Part shown: in pieces, positions 45,926 to 57,600 of the stretch
How positions within the stretch are numbered: position 1 is the stretch's first letter
Layout of the letters: each line of letters starts with the position of its first letter
NCBI GenBank assembly: GCA_964019135.1
Contig: OZ025256.1
Coordinates: 35,870,035-35,934,034, forward strand
Reading direction: 5' to 3'
DNA from: Arenicola marina
Lineage: Eukaryota; Annelida; Polychaeta; Arenicolidae
DNA length: 64,000 nt
Made by a program: the position numbers and the translations under genes
The notes under the pieces: model-generated
Databases searched by the model: none
What the model was told of the DNA's origin: nothing
Seen by the model: the letters and a program-made list of their open reading frames with translations, nothing else

Positions 45926-46960
45926 CTAGTCACATACCATGACATGGTGCATAATGAGTGACATACCATGACATGGTACATAATGAGTGACATACCATGA
46001 CATGGTACATAATGAGTGACATACCATGACATGGTACATAATAAGTAACATACCATGACATGGTACATAATGAGTGACATACCATGACATGGTACATAAT
46101 GAGTAACATACCATGACATGGTACATAATGAGTGAAATACCATGACATGGTACATAATGAGTGACATACCATGACATGGTACATAATAAGTAACATACCA
46201 TGACATGGTGCATAATGAGTGACATACCATGACATGGTACATAATAAGTAACATACCATGACATGGTACATAATGAGTGACATACCATGACATGGTACAT
46301 CATGAGTGACATACCATGACATGGTAGATACTGAGTGACATACCATGACATGGTACATAATGAGTGACATACCATGACATGGTACATAATAAGTAACATA
46401 CCATGACATGGTACATAATGAGTGACATACCATGACATGGTACATAATGAGTGACATACCATGACATGGTACATAATAAGTAACATACCATGACATGGTA
46501 CATAATGAGTGACATACCATGACATGGTACATAATGAGTGACATACCATGACATGGTACATAATAAGTAACATACCATGACATGGTACATAATGAGTGAC
46601 ATACCATGACATGGTACATAATGAGTGAAATACCATGACAAGGTACATAATGAGTGACATACCATGACATGGTACATAATGAGTGACATACCATGACATG
46701 GTACATAATGAGTGACATACCATGACATGGTACATAATGAGTGAAATACCATGACAAGGTACATAATGAGTGACATACCATGACATGGTACATAATAAGT
46801 AACATACCATGACATGGTGCATAATGAGTGACATACCATGACATGGTACATAATAAGTAACATACCATGACATGGTACATAATGAGTGACATACCATGAC
46901 ATGTTACATAATGAGTAACATACCATGACTGGTACATCATTAGTGACATACCATGACATG
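45926..46960. repeat. 29-bp palindromic minisatellite, about 36 copies
   Basis: A very uniform 29-bp unit, ACATACCATGACATGGTACA then TAATGAGTG. Each unit contains the interrupted palindrome ACCATG-A-CATGGT. Minor variants are AATAAGTA, GTGAAAT, ACAAGGT and GGTGCAT. Open frames on the minus strand come only from the repeat. Confidence 0.96.
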
Positions 46961-47202
46961 GCGGTAGGCGTTCTGCTGCCCCCGCCCCCCCCCCCCCCCG
47001 GCGGTAGGCGTTCCGCTGCCCCCGCCCCCTCCCCCGGCGGTAGGCGTTCCGCTGCCTCCCGTCCCCCCGGCGGTAGGCGTTCCGCTGCCCCCCCCCCCGG
47101 CGGTAGGCGTTCCGCTGCCCCCACCCCCTACCCCGGCGGTAGGCGTTCCGCTGCCCCCCTCCCCCGCGGGAGGCGTTCCGCTGCCCCCCATCCCGGCATG
47201 GC
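46961..47202. repeat. C-rich minisatellite, right copy
   Basis: Seven to eight copies of a unit GGCGGTAGGCGTTCCGCTGC followed by variable poly-C (3 to about 18 C). It ends CCCCATCCCGGCATGG. Unit lengths vary because of the C tracts. On the minus strand the G runs could form G-quadruplexes. Confidence 0.92.
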
Positions 47203-47782
47203 ACATAAAGATTAACCTTCTTTTCTGTCACGCCAGAACCTCCCAGACATGTTCATTCACATGTTAACTTGTTCTGGGCTTTGGTTTATTATTGTAGGTG
47301 GCTCCAGTAGGCAACATGTTAACCCGCATCTAGGTGTGACTTAAAAAAACCAAAGCAAAAGGTGCAAAAACAACGCATGTTGTGGATTGTTCACAAATGA
47401 CCAAGAGAGCTAGTTGCATGACTATAAATAATAATGCATTTAATAACTTAGGTGACCACATGGTTACACATTCCATACTCTCTGCAATGGCGATCGTCTT
47501 TATAAAGCTTTGCCTTTATCAAGCACATCACACAATAGACATAACACACATAGTTATATCATAAACATAATTGTTCTTTTGATGAATATCGTTTTAACGA
47601 TATGCATAACAACTGAAGATTATATACAGATAAAACTGTCCTTTTTAACGATGTTCACTCTATTTACAATAGACTATCAATAGCAACGACCCAAAAGTCA
47701 TAGACAAATAACTGGAAGCCAGCGGTAGATTTATCCAAAACTCAACTAATCGACGTGTGATCCAAAAGACTCTGGACTGATG
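47203..47782. other. unique intergenic sequence between arrays
   Basis: 580 bp of AT-rich unique sequence with no recognisable exon. TTTATT at 47285-47290 is an AATAAA on the minus strand and could be a distant polyadenylation signal for gene 2, with low confidence. Confidence 0.5.
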
Positions 47783-50700
47783 TGAAGTCAGAGAGTGGTC
47801 ATGTCCCATCACTGTCCACCAGACACTGTTCAGATACCATCACTGTCCACCAGACACTGTTCAGATCCCATCACTGTCCACCAGACACTGTTCAGATCCC
47901 ATCACTGTCCACCAGACACTGTTCAGATCCCATCACTGTCCACCAGACACTGTTCAGATCCCATCACTGTCCAACAGACACTGTTCAGATCCCATCACTG
48001 TCCACCAGACACTGTTCAGATCCCATCACTGTCCACCAGACACTGTTCAGATCCCATCCAAGGCCACCAGGCACTGTTCAGATCCCATCACTGTCCACCA
48101 GACACTGTTCAGATCCTATCACTGTCCACCAAACACTGTTCAGATCCCATCACTGTCCACCAGACACTGTTCAGATCCCATCACTGTCCACCAGACACTG
48201 TTCAGATCCCATCACTGTCCACCAGACACTGTTCAGATCCCATCACTGTCCACCAGACACTGTTCAGATCCCATCACTGTCCACCAGACACTGTTCAGAT
48301 CCCATCACTGTCCACCAGACACTGTTCAGATCCCATCACTGTCCACCAGACACTGTTCAGATCCCATCACTGTCCACCAGACACTGTTCAGATCCCATCA
48401 CTGTCCACCAGACACTGTTCAGATCCCATCACTGTCCACCAGACACTGTTCAGATCCCATCACTGTCCACCAGACACTGTTCAGATCCCATCACTGTCCA
48501 CCAGACACTGTTCAGATCCCATCACTGTCCACCAGACACTGTTCAGATCCCATCACTGTCCACCAGACACTGTTCAGATCCCATCACTGTCCACCAGACA
48601 CTGTTCAGATCCCATCACTGTCCACCAAACACTGTTCAGATCCCATCACTGTCCACCAGACACTGTTCAGATCCCATCACTGTCCACCAGACACTGTTCA
48701 GATCCCATCACTGTCCACCAAACACTGTTCAGATCCCATCACTGTCCACCAAACACTGTTCAGATCCCATCACTGTCCACCAGACACTGTTCAGATCCCA
48801 TCACTGTCCACCAAACACTGTTCAGATCCCATCACTGTCCACCAAACACTGTTCAGATCCCATCACTGTCCACCAGATACTGTTCAGATCCCATCACTGT
48901 CCACCAGACACTGTTCAGATCCTATCACTGTCCACCAGACACTGTTCAGATCCCATCACTGTCCGCCAGACACTGTTCAGATCCCATCACTGTCCACCAG
49001 ACACTGTTCAGATCCCATCACTGTCCACCAGACACTGTTCAGATCCCACCACTGTCTACCAGACACTGTTCAGATCCCATCACTGTCCACCAGACACTGT
49101 TCAGATCCCATCACTGTCCACCAGACACTGTTCAGATCCCATCACTGTCCACCAGACACTGTTCAGATCCCAGATCCCATCACTGTCCACCAGACACTGT
49201 TCAGATCCCATCACTGTCCACCAGACACTGTTCAGATCCCATCACTGTCCACCAGACACTGTTCAGATCCCATCACTGTCCACCAGACACTGTTCAGATC
49301 CCACCACTGTCTACCAGACACTGTTCAGATGCCATCACTGTCCACCAGACACTGTTCAGATCCCATCACTGTCCACCAGACACTGTTCAGATCCCATCAC
49401 TGTCCACCAGACACTGTTCAGATCCTATCACTGTCCACCAGACACTGTTCAGATCCTATCACTGTCTACCAGACACTGTTCAGATCCCATCACTGTCCAC
49501 CAGACACTGTTCAGTTCCCAGATCCCATCACTGTCCACCAGACACTGTTCAGATCCTATCACTGTCAACCAGACACTGTTCAGATCCCATCACTGTCCAC
49601 CAGACACTGTTCAGATCCCATCACTGTCCATCAGACACTGTTCAGATCCCATCACTGTCCACCAGACACTGTTCAGATCCCACCACTGTCTACCAGACAC
49701 TGTTCAGATCCCATCACTGTCCACCAGACACTGTTCAGATCCCATCACTGTCCACCAGACACTGTTCAGATCCTATCACTGTCTACCAGACACTGTTCAG
49801 ATCCCATCACTGTCCACCAGACACTGTTCAGATCCCACCACTGTCCACCAGACACTGTTCAGATCCCATCACTGTCCACCAGACACTGTTCAGATCCTAT
49901 CACTGTCCACCAGACACTGTTCAGATCCCATCACTGTCCACCAGACACTGTTCAGATCCCATCACTGTCCATCAGACACTGTTCAGATCCCACCACTGTC
50001 CACCAGACACTGTTCAGATCCCACCACTGTCCACCAGACACTGTTCAGATCCCATCACTGTCCACCAGACACTGTTCAGATCCCATCACTGTCCACCAGA
50101 CACTGTTTGTTCAGATCCCATCACTGTCCACCAGACACTGTTCAGATCCCATCACTGTCCACCAGACACTGTTCAGATCCCATCACTGTCCACCAGACAC
50201 TGTTCAGATCCCATCACTGTCCACCAGACACTGTTCAGATCCCAGATCCCATCACTGTCCACCAGACACTGTTCAGATCCTATCACTGTCCACCAGACAC
50301 TGTTCAGATCCCATCACTGTCCACCAGACACTGTTCAGATCCCATCACTGTCCATCAGACACTGTTCAGATCCCATCACTGTCCACCAGACACTGTTCAG
50401 ATCCCATCACTGTCCACCAGACACTGTTCAGATCCTATCACTGTCCACCAGACGCTGTTCAGATCCCACCACTGTCCACCAGACACTGTTCAGATCCCAT
50501 CACTGTCCACCAGACACTGTTCAGATCCCATCACTGTCCATCAGACACTGTTCAGATCCCATCACTGTCCACCAGACACTGTTCAGATCCCACCACTGTC
50601 TACCAGACACTGTTCAGATCCCATCACTGTCCACCAGACACTGTTCAGATCCTATCACCCATCACTGTCCACCAGACACTGTTCAGATCCCATCACTGTC

Positions 50701-51130
50701 CACCAGACACTGTTCAGATCCCATCACTGTCCACCAGACACTGTTCAGATCCCATCACTGTCCACCAGACACTGTTCAGATCCCATCACTGTCCACCAGA
50801 CACTGTTCAGATCCCATCACTGTCCACCAGACACTGTTCAGATCCCATCACTGTCCACCAGACACTGTTCAGATCCCATCACTGTCCACCAGACACTGTT
50901 CAGATCCCATCACTGTCCACCAGACACTGTTCAGATCCCATCACTGTCCACCAGACACTGTTCAGATCCCATCACTGTCCACCAGACACTGTTCAGATCC
51001 CATCACTGTCCACCAGACACTGTTCAGATCCCATCACTGTCCACCAGACACTGTTCAGATCCCATCCAAGGCCACCAGACACTGTTCAGATCCCATCCAA
51101 GGCCACCAGGCACTGTTCAGATCCCATCAG
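47783..51130. repeat. 30-bp minisatellite, about 110 copies, downstream of gene 2
   Basis: A tandem unit of 30 bp: CCATCACTGTCCACCAGACA then CTGTTCAGAT. It is highly uniform from 48080 to about 49000 and more variable later, with ACCACTGTCTACC, CTATCACTG and TCCATCAGAC forms and short insertions such as a doubled CAGATCC. Both edges carry a CATCCAAGGCCACCAGGCAC variant (48054-48077 and 51062-51125). All three forward frames stay open for over 1,100 codons because the unit has no forward stop. Confidence 0.97.
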
Positions 51131-51450
51131 TTGCCGGGACGTTGAGGGCCATGCTCCCCATAGTATCCACTTTTCCTTGGTCCGTATCGTCCCTCGCCAC
51201 CCATGTTGGGTACGTCTCTCTGACTGCGACCTGACGCATGGGGCCCTAAGGCACGCTACCGTTTAATCCGTTCAGTGGCGCCACCCGTGAATGGAGCGAC
51301 GCCAGATCCCGATACCCACGCGCGTCTTGCTCGGACGTCTCTTGCCGAGCAATCTCCGGGAAACAATCCCGGTCACGTGACACTGATTGGTCGCCACTTC
51401 AAACGTTCCGGTCCGCTCACCCCGCAGCCACGTGACGTCATGCAAGTGGT
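51131..51450 (-). other. presumed 3' untranslated or flanking sequence of gene 2
   Basis: 320 bp of unique sequence immediately 3' of the gene 2 stop on the minus strand. It contains an overlapping CACGTG/TGACGTCA composite at 51429-51440. I see no polyadenylation signal in it. Confidence 0.5.
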
Positions 51451-51677
51451 TCACTTGTCCGACTCGTACCCACAAATGACGTCAGTTCCAGTGCAGTCCC
51501 CGGATATGGAGTCCCCCCGGATGAAGTTGTTACACTCGGCGTGAGCCTTGAGCGTCAAGTCTCGCTGGGTCACGGCCTCGTAACCACGCAGCACAATGAC
51601 GTCATGACCGCGGCCCTTAGGGTGGAGCATCCGGAACGGCTTGGCCCATTCCTCGCCAGTCGGGGAGATCTTCTCAT
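51451..51677 (-). CDS. gene 2 last exon: cytoplasmic C-tail and stop
   Basis: Acceptor TTGGTACCCAG (minus strand) ending at 51678, phase 1 in, split codon G|AT (Asp) exactly as in gene 1. It encodes DEKISPTGEEWAKPF at the start, then a basic His/Lys/Arg stretch, and ends VICGYESDK before TGA. Apart from the first residues (DDK in gene 1, DEK here) and the YESD ending, the tail has diverged strongly from gene 1. This suggests different intracellular regulation. Confidence 0.85.
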
Positions 51678-54600
51678 CTGGGTACCAACATGCTGGCTTT
51701 AACATACATATATAGTATACATTGCTTGTAATAATACTAGCGGACGTATAAATTGCACGAAGATCGTTGTACAACAGTAATGCCTGTTGCTCGTAAAATA
51801 ATGAATGGTCGTTCAAGAGCATGTGATAAATAGGGTTACGAAATCATCCCAGATGTCTAGTTACCTGTGTGTGTTCTGTGGGTTGGGGAGGCCACACTGC
51901 ATGTCTTACCTGTGTGTGTTCTGTGGGTTTGGGAGGCCACGCGGCATGTCTTACCTGTGTGTGTTCTGTGGGTTGGGGAGGCCACACTGCATGTCTTACC
52001 TGTGTGTGTTCTGTGGGTTTGGGAGGCCACGCGGCATGTCTTACCTGTGTGTGTTCTGTGGGTTTGGGAGGCCACGCGGCATGTCTTACCTGTGTGTGTT
52101 CTGTGGGTTTGGGAGGCCACACTGCATGTCTTACCTGTGTGTGTTCTGTGGGTTGGGGAGGCCACGCGGCATGTCTTACCTGTGTGTGTTCTGTGGGTTT
52201 GGGAGGCCACGCGGCATGTCTTACCTGTGTGTGTTCTGTGGGTTTGGGAGGCCACACTGCATGTCTTACCTGTGTGTGTTCTGTGGGTTGGGGAGGCCAC
52301 GCGGTAAGTCTTACCTGTGTGTGTTCTGTGGGTTTGGGAGGCCACACTGCATGTCTTACCTGTGTGTGTTCTGTGGGTTTGGGGAGGCCACGCGGCGTGT
52401 CTTACCTGTGTGTGTTCTGTGGGTTGGGGAGGCCACGCGGCATGTCTTACCTGTGTGTGTCCTGTGGGTTGGGGAGGCCACGTGGCATGTCTTACCTGTG
52501 TGTGTTCTGTGGGTTTGGGAGGCCACGCGGCATGTCTTACCTGTGTGTGTCCTGTGGGTTTGGGAGGCCACACTGCATGTCTTACCTGTGTGTGTTCTGT
52601 GGGTTGGGGAGGCCACGCGGCATGTCTTACCTGTGTGTGTCCTGTGGGTTTGGGAGGCCACACTGCATGTCTTACCTGTGTGTGTTCTGTGGGTTTGGGG
52701 AGGCCACGCGGCGTGTCTTACCTGTGTGTGTTCTGTGGGTTGGGGAGGCCACGCGGCATGTCTTACCTGTGTGTGTCCTGTGGGTTGGGGAGGCCACGTG
52801 GCATGTCTTACCTGTGTGTGTTCTGTGGGTTGGGGAGGCCACGCGGCATGTCTTACCTGTGTGTGTCCTGTGGGTTGGGGAGGCCACGCGGCATGTCTTA
52901 CCTGTGTGTGTTCTGTGGGTTGGGGAGGCCACGCGGCATGTCTTACATGTGTGTGTTCTGTGGGTTGGGGAGGCCACGCGGCATGTCTTACCTGTGTGTT
53001 CTGTGGGTTGGGGAGGCCACGCGGCGTGTCTTACCTGTGTGTGTTCTGTGGGTTGGGGAGGCCACGCGGCGTGTCTTACCTGTGTGGGTTCTATGGGTTG
53101 GGGAGGCCACGCGGCATGTCTTACCTGTGTGTGTTCTGTGGGTTGGGGAGGCCACGTGGCATGTCTTACCTGTGTGTGTCCTGTGGGTTGGGGAGGCCAC
53201 GCGGCATGTCTTACCTGTGTGGGTTCTATGGGTTGGGGAGGCCACGCGGCATGTCTTACCTGTGTGTGTTCTGTGGGTTGAGGAGGCCACGTGGCATGTC
53301 TTACCTGTGTGGGTTCTGTGGGTTGGGGAGGCCACGCGGCATGTCTTACCTGTGTGTGTCCTGTGGGTTTGGGAGGCCACGCGGCGTGTCTTACCTGTGT
53401 GTGTTCTGTGGGTTGGGGAGGCCACGCGGCATGTCTTACCTGTGTGTGTCCTGTGGGTTGGGGAGGCCACACTGCATGTCTTACCTGTGTGTGTTCTGTG
53501 GGTTGGGGAGGCCACGCTTCATGTCTTACCTGTGTGTGTTCTGGGGGTTGGGGAGGCCACGCGGCGTGTCTTACCTGTGTGTGTTCTGTGGGTTTGGGAG
53601 GCCACGCGGCGTGTCTTACCTGTGTGTGTTCTGTGGGTTTGGGAGGCCACGCGGCGTGTCTTACCTGTGTGTGTTCTGTGGGTTGGGGAGGCCACGCGGC
53701 ATGTCTAACCTGTGTGTGTTCTGTGGGTTTGGGAGGCCACGCGGCATGTCTTACCTGTGTGTGTTCTGTGGGTTTGGGAGGCCACGCGGCATGTCTAACC
53801 TGTGTGTGTCCTGTGGGTTGGGGAGGCCACGCGGCATGTCTTACCTGTGTGTGTTCTGTGGGTTGGGGAGGCCACGCGGTAAGTCTTACCTGTGTGTGTT
53901 CTGTGGGTTTGGGAGGCCACACTGCATGTCTTACCTGTGTGTGTTCTGTGGGTTTGGGGAGGCCACGCGGCGTGTCTTACCTGTGTGTGTTCTGTGGGTT
54001 GGGGAGGCCACGCGGCATGTCTTACCTGTGTGTGTCCTGTGGGTTGGGGAGGCCACGTGGCATGTCTTACCTGTGTGTGTTCTGTGGGTTTGGGAGGCCA
54101 CGCGGCATGTCTTACCTGTGTGTGTCCTGTGGGTTTGGGAGGCCACACTGCATGTCTTACCTGTGTGTGTTCTGTGGGTTGGGGAGGCCACGCGGCATGT
54201 CTTACCTGTGTGTGTCCTGTGGGTTTGGGAGGCCACACTGCATGTCTTACCTGTGTGTGTTCTGTGGGTTTGGGGAGGCCACGCGGCGTGTCTTACCTGT
54301 GTGTGTTCTGTGGGTTGGGGAGGCCACGCGGCATGTCTTACCTGTGTGTGTCCTGTGGGTTGGGGAGGCCACGTGGCATGTCTTACCTGTGTGTGTTCTG
54401 TGGGTTGGGGAGGCCACGCGGCATGTCTTACCTGTGTGTGTTCTGTGGGTTTGGGAGGCCACACTGCATGTCTTACCTGTGTGTGTTCTGTGGGTTGGGG
54501 AGGCCACGCGGCATGTCTTACCTGTGTGTGTTCTGTGGGTTTGGGAGGCCACGCGGCATGTCTTACCTGTGTGTGTTCTGTGGGTTTGGGAGGCCACACT

Positions 54601-57600
54601 GCATGTCTTACCTGTGTGTGTTCTGTGGGTTGGGGAGGCCACGCGGTAAGTCTTACCTGTGTGTGTTCTGTGGGTTTGGGAGGCCACACTGCATGTCTTA
54701 CCTGTGTGTGTTCTGTGGGTTTGGGGAGGCCACGCGGCGTGTCTTACCTGTGTGTGTTCTGTGGGTTGGGGAGGCCACGCGGCATGTCTTACCTGTGTGT
54801 GTCCTGTGGGTTGGGGAGGCCACGTGGCATGTCTTACCTGTGTGTGTTCTGTGGGTTTGGGAGGCCACGCGGCATGTCTTACCTGTGTGTGTCCTGTGGG
54901 TTTGGGAGGCCACACTGCATGTCTTACCTGTGTGTGTTCTGTGGGTTGGGGAGGCCACGCGGCATGTCTTACCTGTGTGTGTCCTGTGGGTTTGGGAGGC
55001 CACACTGCATGTCTTACCTGTGTGTGTTCTGTGGGTTTGGGGAGGCCACGCGGCGTGTCTTACCTGTGTGTGTTCTGTGGGTTGGGGAGGCCACGCGGCA
55101 TGTCTTACCTGTGTGTGTCCTGTGGGTTGGGGAGGCCACGTGGCATGTCTTACCTGTGTGTGTTCTGTGGGTTGGGGAGGCCACGCGGCATGTCTTACCT
55201 GTGTGTGTCCTGTGGGTTGGGGAGGCCACGCGGCATGTCTTACCTGTGTGTGTTCTGTGGGTTGGGGAGGCCACGCGGCATGTCTTACATGTGTGTGTTC
55301 TGTGGGTTGGGGAGGCCACGCGGCATGTCTTACCTGTGTGTTCTGTGGGTTGGGGAGGCCACGCGGCGTGTCTTACCTGTGTGTGTTCTGTGGGTTGGGG
55401 AGGCCACGCGGCGTGTCTTACCTGTGTGGGTTCTATGGGTTGGGGAGGCCACGCGGCATGTCTTACCTGTGTGTGTTCTGTGGGTTGGGGAGGCCACGTG
55501 GCATGTCTTACCTGTGTGTGTCCTGTGGGTTGGGGAGGCCACGCGGCATGTCTTACCTGTGTGGGTTCTATGGGTTGGGGAGGCCATGCGGCATGTCTTA
55601 CCTGTGTGTGTTCTGTGGGTTGGGGAGGCCACGTGGCATGTCTTACCTGTGTGGGTTCTGTGGGTTGGGGAGGCCACGCGGCATGTCTTACCTGTGTGTG
55701 TCCTGTGGGTTTGGGAGGCCACGCGGCGTGTCTTACCTGTGTGTGTTCTGTGGGTTGGGGAGGCCACGCGGCATGTCTTACCTGTGTGTGTCCTGTGGGT
55801 TGGGGAGGCCACACTGCATGTCTTACCTGTGTGTGTTCTGTGGGTTGGGGAGGCCACGCTTCATGTCTTACCTGTGTGTGTTCTGGGGGTTGGGGAGGCC
55901 ACGCGGCGTGTCTTACCTGTGTGTGTTCTGTGGGTTTGGGAGGCCACGCGGCGTGTCTTACCTGTGTGTGTTCTGTGGGTTTGGGAGGCCACGCGGCGTG
56001 TCTTACCTGTGTGTGTTCTGTGGGTTGGGGAGGCCACGCGGCATGTCTAACCTGTGTGTGTTCTGTGGGTTTGGGAGACCACGCGGCATGTCTTACCTGT
56101 GTGTGTTCTGTGGGTTTGGGAGGCCACGCGGCATGTCTAACCTGTGTGTGTCCTGTGGGTTGGGGAGGCCACGCGGCATGTCTTACCTGTGTGTGTTCTG
56201 TGGGTTGGGGAGGCCACGCGGCATGTCTAACCTGTGTGTGTCCTGTGGGTTTGGGAGGCCACGCGGCATGTCCTACCTGTGTGTGTCCTGTGGGTTGGGG
56301 AGGCCACACTGCATGTCTTACCTGTGTGTGTTCTGTGGGTTGGGGAGGCCACGCTTCATGTCTTACCTGTGTGTGTTCTGGGGGTTGGGGAGGCCACGCG
56401 GCGTGTCTTACCTGTGTGTGTTCTGCGGGTTTGGGAGGCCACGCGGCGTGTCTTACCTGTGTGTGTTCTGTGGGTTTGGGAGGCCACGCGGCGTGTCTTA
56501 CCTGTGTGTGTTCTGTGGGTTGGGGAGGCCACGCGGCATGTCTAACCTGTGTGTGTTCTGTGGGTTTGGGAGGCCACGCGGCATGTCTTACCTGTGTGTG
56601 TTCTGTGGGTTTGGGAGGCCACGCGGCATGTCTAACCTGTGTGTGTCCTGTGGGTTGGGGAGGCCACGCGGCATGTCTTACCTGTGTGTGTTCTGTGGGT
56701 TGGGGAGGCCACGCGGCATGTCTAACCTGTGTGTGTCCTGTGGGTTTGGGAGGCCACGCGGCATGTCCTACCTGTGTGTGTTCTGTGGGTTGGGGAGGCC
56801 ACGCGGCATGTCGTACCTGTGTGTGTTCTGTGGGTTGGGGAGGCCACGCGGCATGTCTTACCTGTATGTGTCCTGTGGGTTGGGGAGGCCACGCGGCATG
56901 TCTAACCTGTGTGTGTCCTGTGGGTTTGGGAGGCCACGCGGCATGTCTTACCTGTGTGTGTTCTGTGGGTTGGGGAGGCCACGCGGCATGTCGTACCTGT
57001 GTGTGTTCTGTGGGTTGGGGAGGCCACGCGGCATGTCTTACCTGTATGTGTCCTGTGGGTTGGGGAGGCCACGCGGCATGTCTTACCTGTGTGTGTTCTG
57101 TGGGTTGGGGAGGCCACGCGGCATGTCTTACCTGTATGTGTCCTGTGGGTTGGGGAGGCCACGCGGCATGTCTTACCTGTGTGTGTTCTGTGGGTTGGGG
57201 AGGCCACGCGGCATGTCGTACCTGTGTGTGTTCTGTGGGTTTGGGAGGCCACGCGGCATGTCTTACCTGTGTGTGTTCTGTGGGTTGGGGAGGCCACGCG
57301 GCATGTCTTACCTGTGTGTGTTCTGTGGGTTGGGGAGGCCACGCGGCATGTCTTACCTGTGTGTGTTCTGTGGGTTGGGGAGGCCACGCGGCATGTCTTA
57401 CCTGTGTGTGTCCTGTGGGTTTGGGAGGCCACGCGGCATGTCTTACCTGCGTGTGTTCTGTGGGTTGGGGAGGCCACGCGGCATGTCTTACCTGTGTGTT
57501 CTGTGGGTTGGGGAGGCCACGCGGCATGTCTTACCTGTGTTTGTTCTGTGGGTTGGGGAGGCCACGCGGCATGTCTTACCTGTGTGTGTTCTGTGGGTTG

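Noticed and set aside
47782..51266. Three overlapping forward frames of 645-1,150 codons with DTVQIPSLSTRHCSDPITVHQ-type repeats
   Set aside because: All three frames read the same 30-bp repeat cyclically. This is a repeat artefact.
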